From positions 1 to 55,770 of the forward strand of contig NZ_PYOM01000028.1 of the NCBI RefSeq assembly GCF_003026365.1: DNA of 55,770 bases, given 5' to 3'. Below, one piece after another: positions 55,481 to 55,770 of the stretch. Both the position numbers and the translations under genes were made by a program. How positions within the stretch are numbered: the first letter of the stretch is position 1; each line of letters opens with the position of its first letter. The stretch comes from Photobacterium angustum (GTDB lineage Bacteria; Pseudomonadota; Gammaproteobacteria; Enterobacterales; Vibrionaceae). The notes beneath the pieces were generated by a model. That model was not told the origin of the DNA, searched no databases, and was given only the letters and a program-made list of their open reading frames with translations.

Positions 55481-55770
55481 ATGGATAATTATTATCTTTT
55501 GCTATTTCTTTTATTTCCAATTATTTATTCTTTAATTAAGAAAAAGCAGAATAATAGTGGCAGTATTAGTCAGAAAAATACGGATAAACAGGAAGAGCAT
55601 TTTTTCATAAAAAATGAGCGTATGCCTATTGACACCGTAGATAGAAAAGAAACACTTCTTGCCGAAGCTGCCGAAGCTGCCGAAGCTGCCGAAGCTGCCG
55701 AAGCTGCCGAAGCTGCCGAAGCTGCCGAAGCTGCCGAAGCTGCCGAAGCTGCCGAAGCTGCCGAAGCTGC
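55481..55770 (+). CDS. Membrane-anchored Ala-Glu-Ala repeat protein, 3'-truncated by the window edge
   Basis: ATG 55481, no strong ribosome site. An N-terminal membrane segment (YYLLLFLLFPIIYSLI) is followed by KKK, so the rest would be cytoplasmic. After a 40-residue polar stretch comes an uninterrupted run of Ala-Glu-Ala triplets from residue 61 to the end of the window. Such a run should form a long rigid helix. Its family is unknown. It lies after the dptH terminator, so it may not belong to that operon. Confidence 0.6.
   Translation, partial: MDNYYLLLFLLFPIIYSLIKKKQNNSGSISQKNTDKQEEHFFIKNERMPIDTVDRKETLLAEAAEAAEAAEAAEAAEAAEAAEAAEAAEAAEAAEA
55661..55770 (+). repeat. 9-bp tandem repeat GCCGAAGCT, at least 12 units
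   Basis: Perfect 9-bp units running off the window. They are in frame, so unit number changes would lengthen or shorten the helix without frameshift. Confidence 0.98.

Overview
The window reads as an AT-rich accessory region of a Vibrionaceae chromosome (Vibrio, Aliivibrio or Photobacterium type). The grounds are a large secreted GH19 chitinase, alpha-class (CFA/I-like) fimbriae, Lcl-domain adhesin modules, a type I-E CRISPR-Cas locus with E. coli-like Cas proteins, and tRNA-anchored islands. I ran no database search. Family calls rest on motifs, gene order and length.

Left part (1-13.2 kb): the 3' end of an Lcl/DUF1566 adhesin, an HTH regulator on the minus strand, and a five-gene chaperone-usher operon (major pilin, minor pilin, usher, chaperone, tip adhesin). 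The usher has a SPOR-like C-terminal extension. Small proteins and a short reverse-strand pilin-like gene follow.

Middle (13.3-26.4 kb): a complete type I-E system in the order cas3-cse1-cse2-cas7-cas5-cas6e-cas1-cas2. A 75-bp leader with a consensus IHF site follows, then an array of 72 repeats and 71 spacers. The last five repeats belong to a different sequence lineage, and one isolated repeat of that lineage lies 12 kb away at 38.6 kb.

26.7-32.9 kb: a GIY-YIG protein, secreted proteins (one with SPOR-like and Lcl-like parts, one a periplasmic chorismate mutase), a frameshifted PD-(D/E)XK-like gene, and very small genes. Several gene ends here are followed by a hairpin and copies of a recurring intergenic element. 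A second HTH regulator, about 89% identical to the first and inverted relative to it, closes a 30.6-kb segment. Fragments of serine recombinase, IS6 and IS66 elements follow.

34.8-44.2 kb: the chitinase, then two reverse-strand defence modules: a Septu pair (PtuA ATPase + PtuB HNH) and a two-gene CBASS (CD-NTase + S-4TM effector). The two have homologous upstream sequences and palindromic boundary sequences. A broken serine recombinase follows.

44.5-55.8 kb: the 3' half of a tRNA-Gly (old attachment site), an intact tRNA-Asn, and a new island with an HTH repressor, an excisionase-like protein and a tyrosine integrase. The island carries dptF-dptG-dptH, the restriction half of a DNA phosphorothioation system, with no modification genes visible. 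The window ends inside a gene with a 9-bp tandem repeat encoding Ala-Glu-Ala. Overall this is a defence and surface-adhesion hot spot assembled from several insertions.
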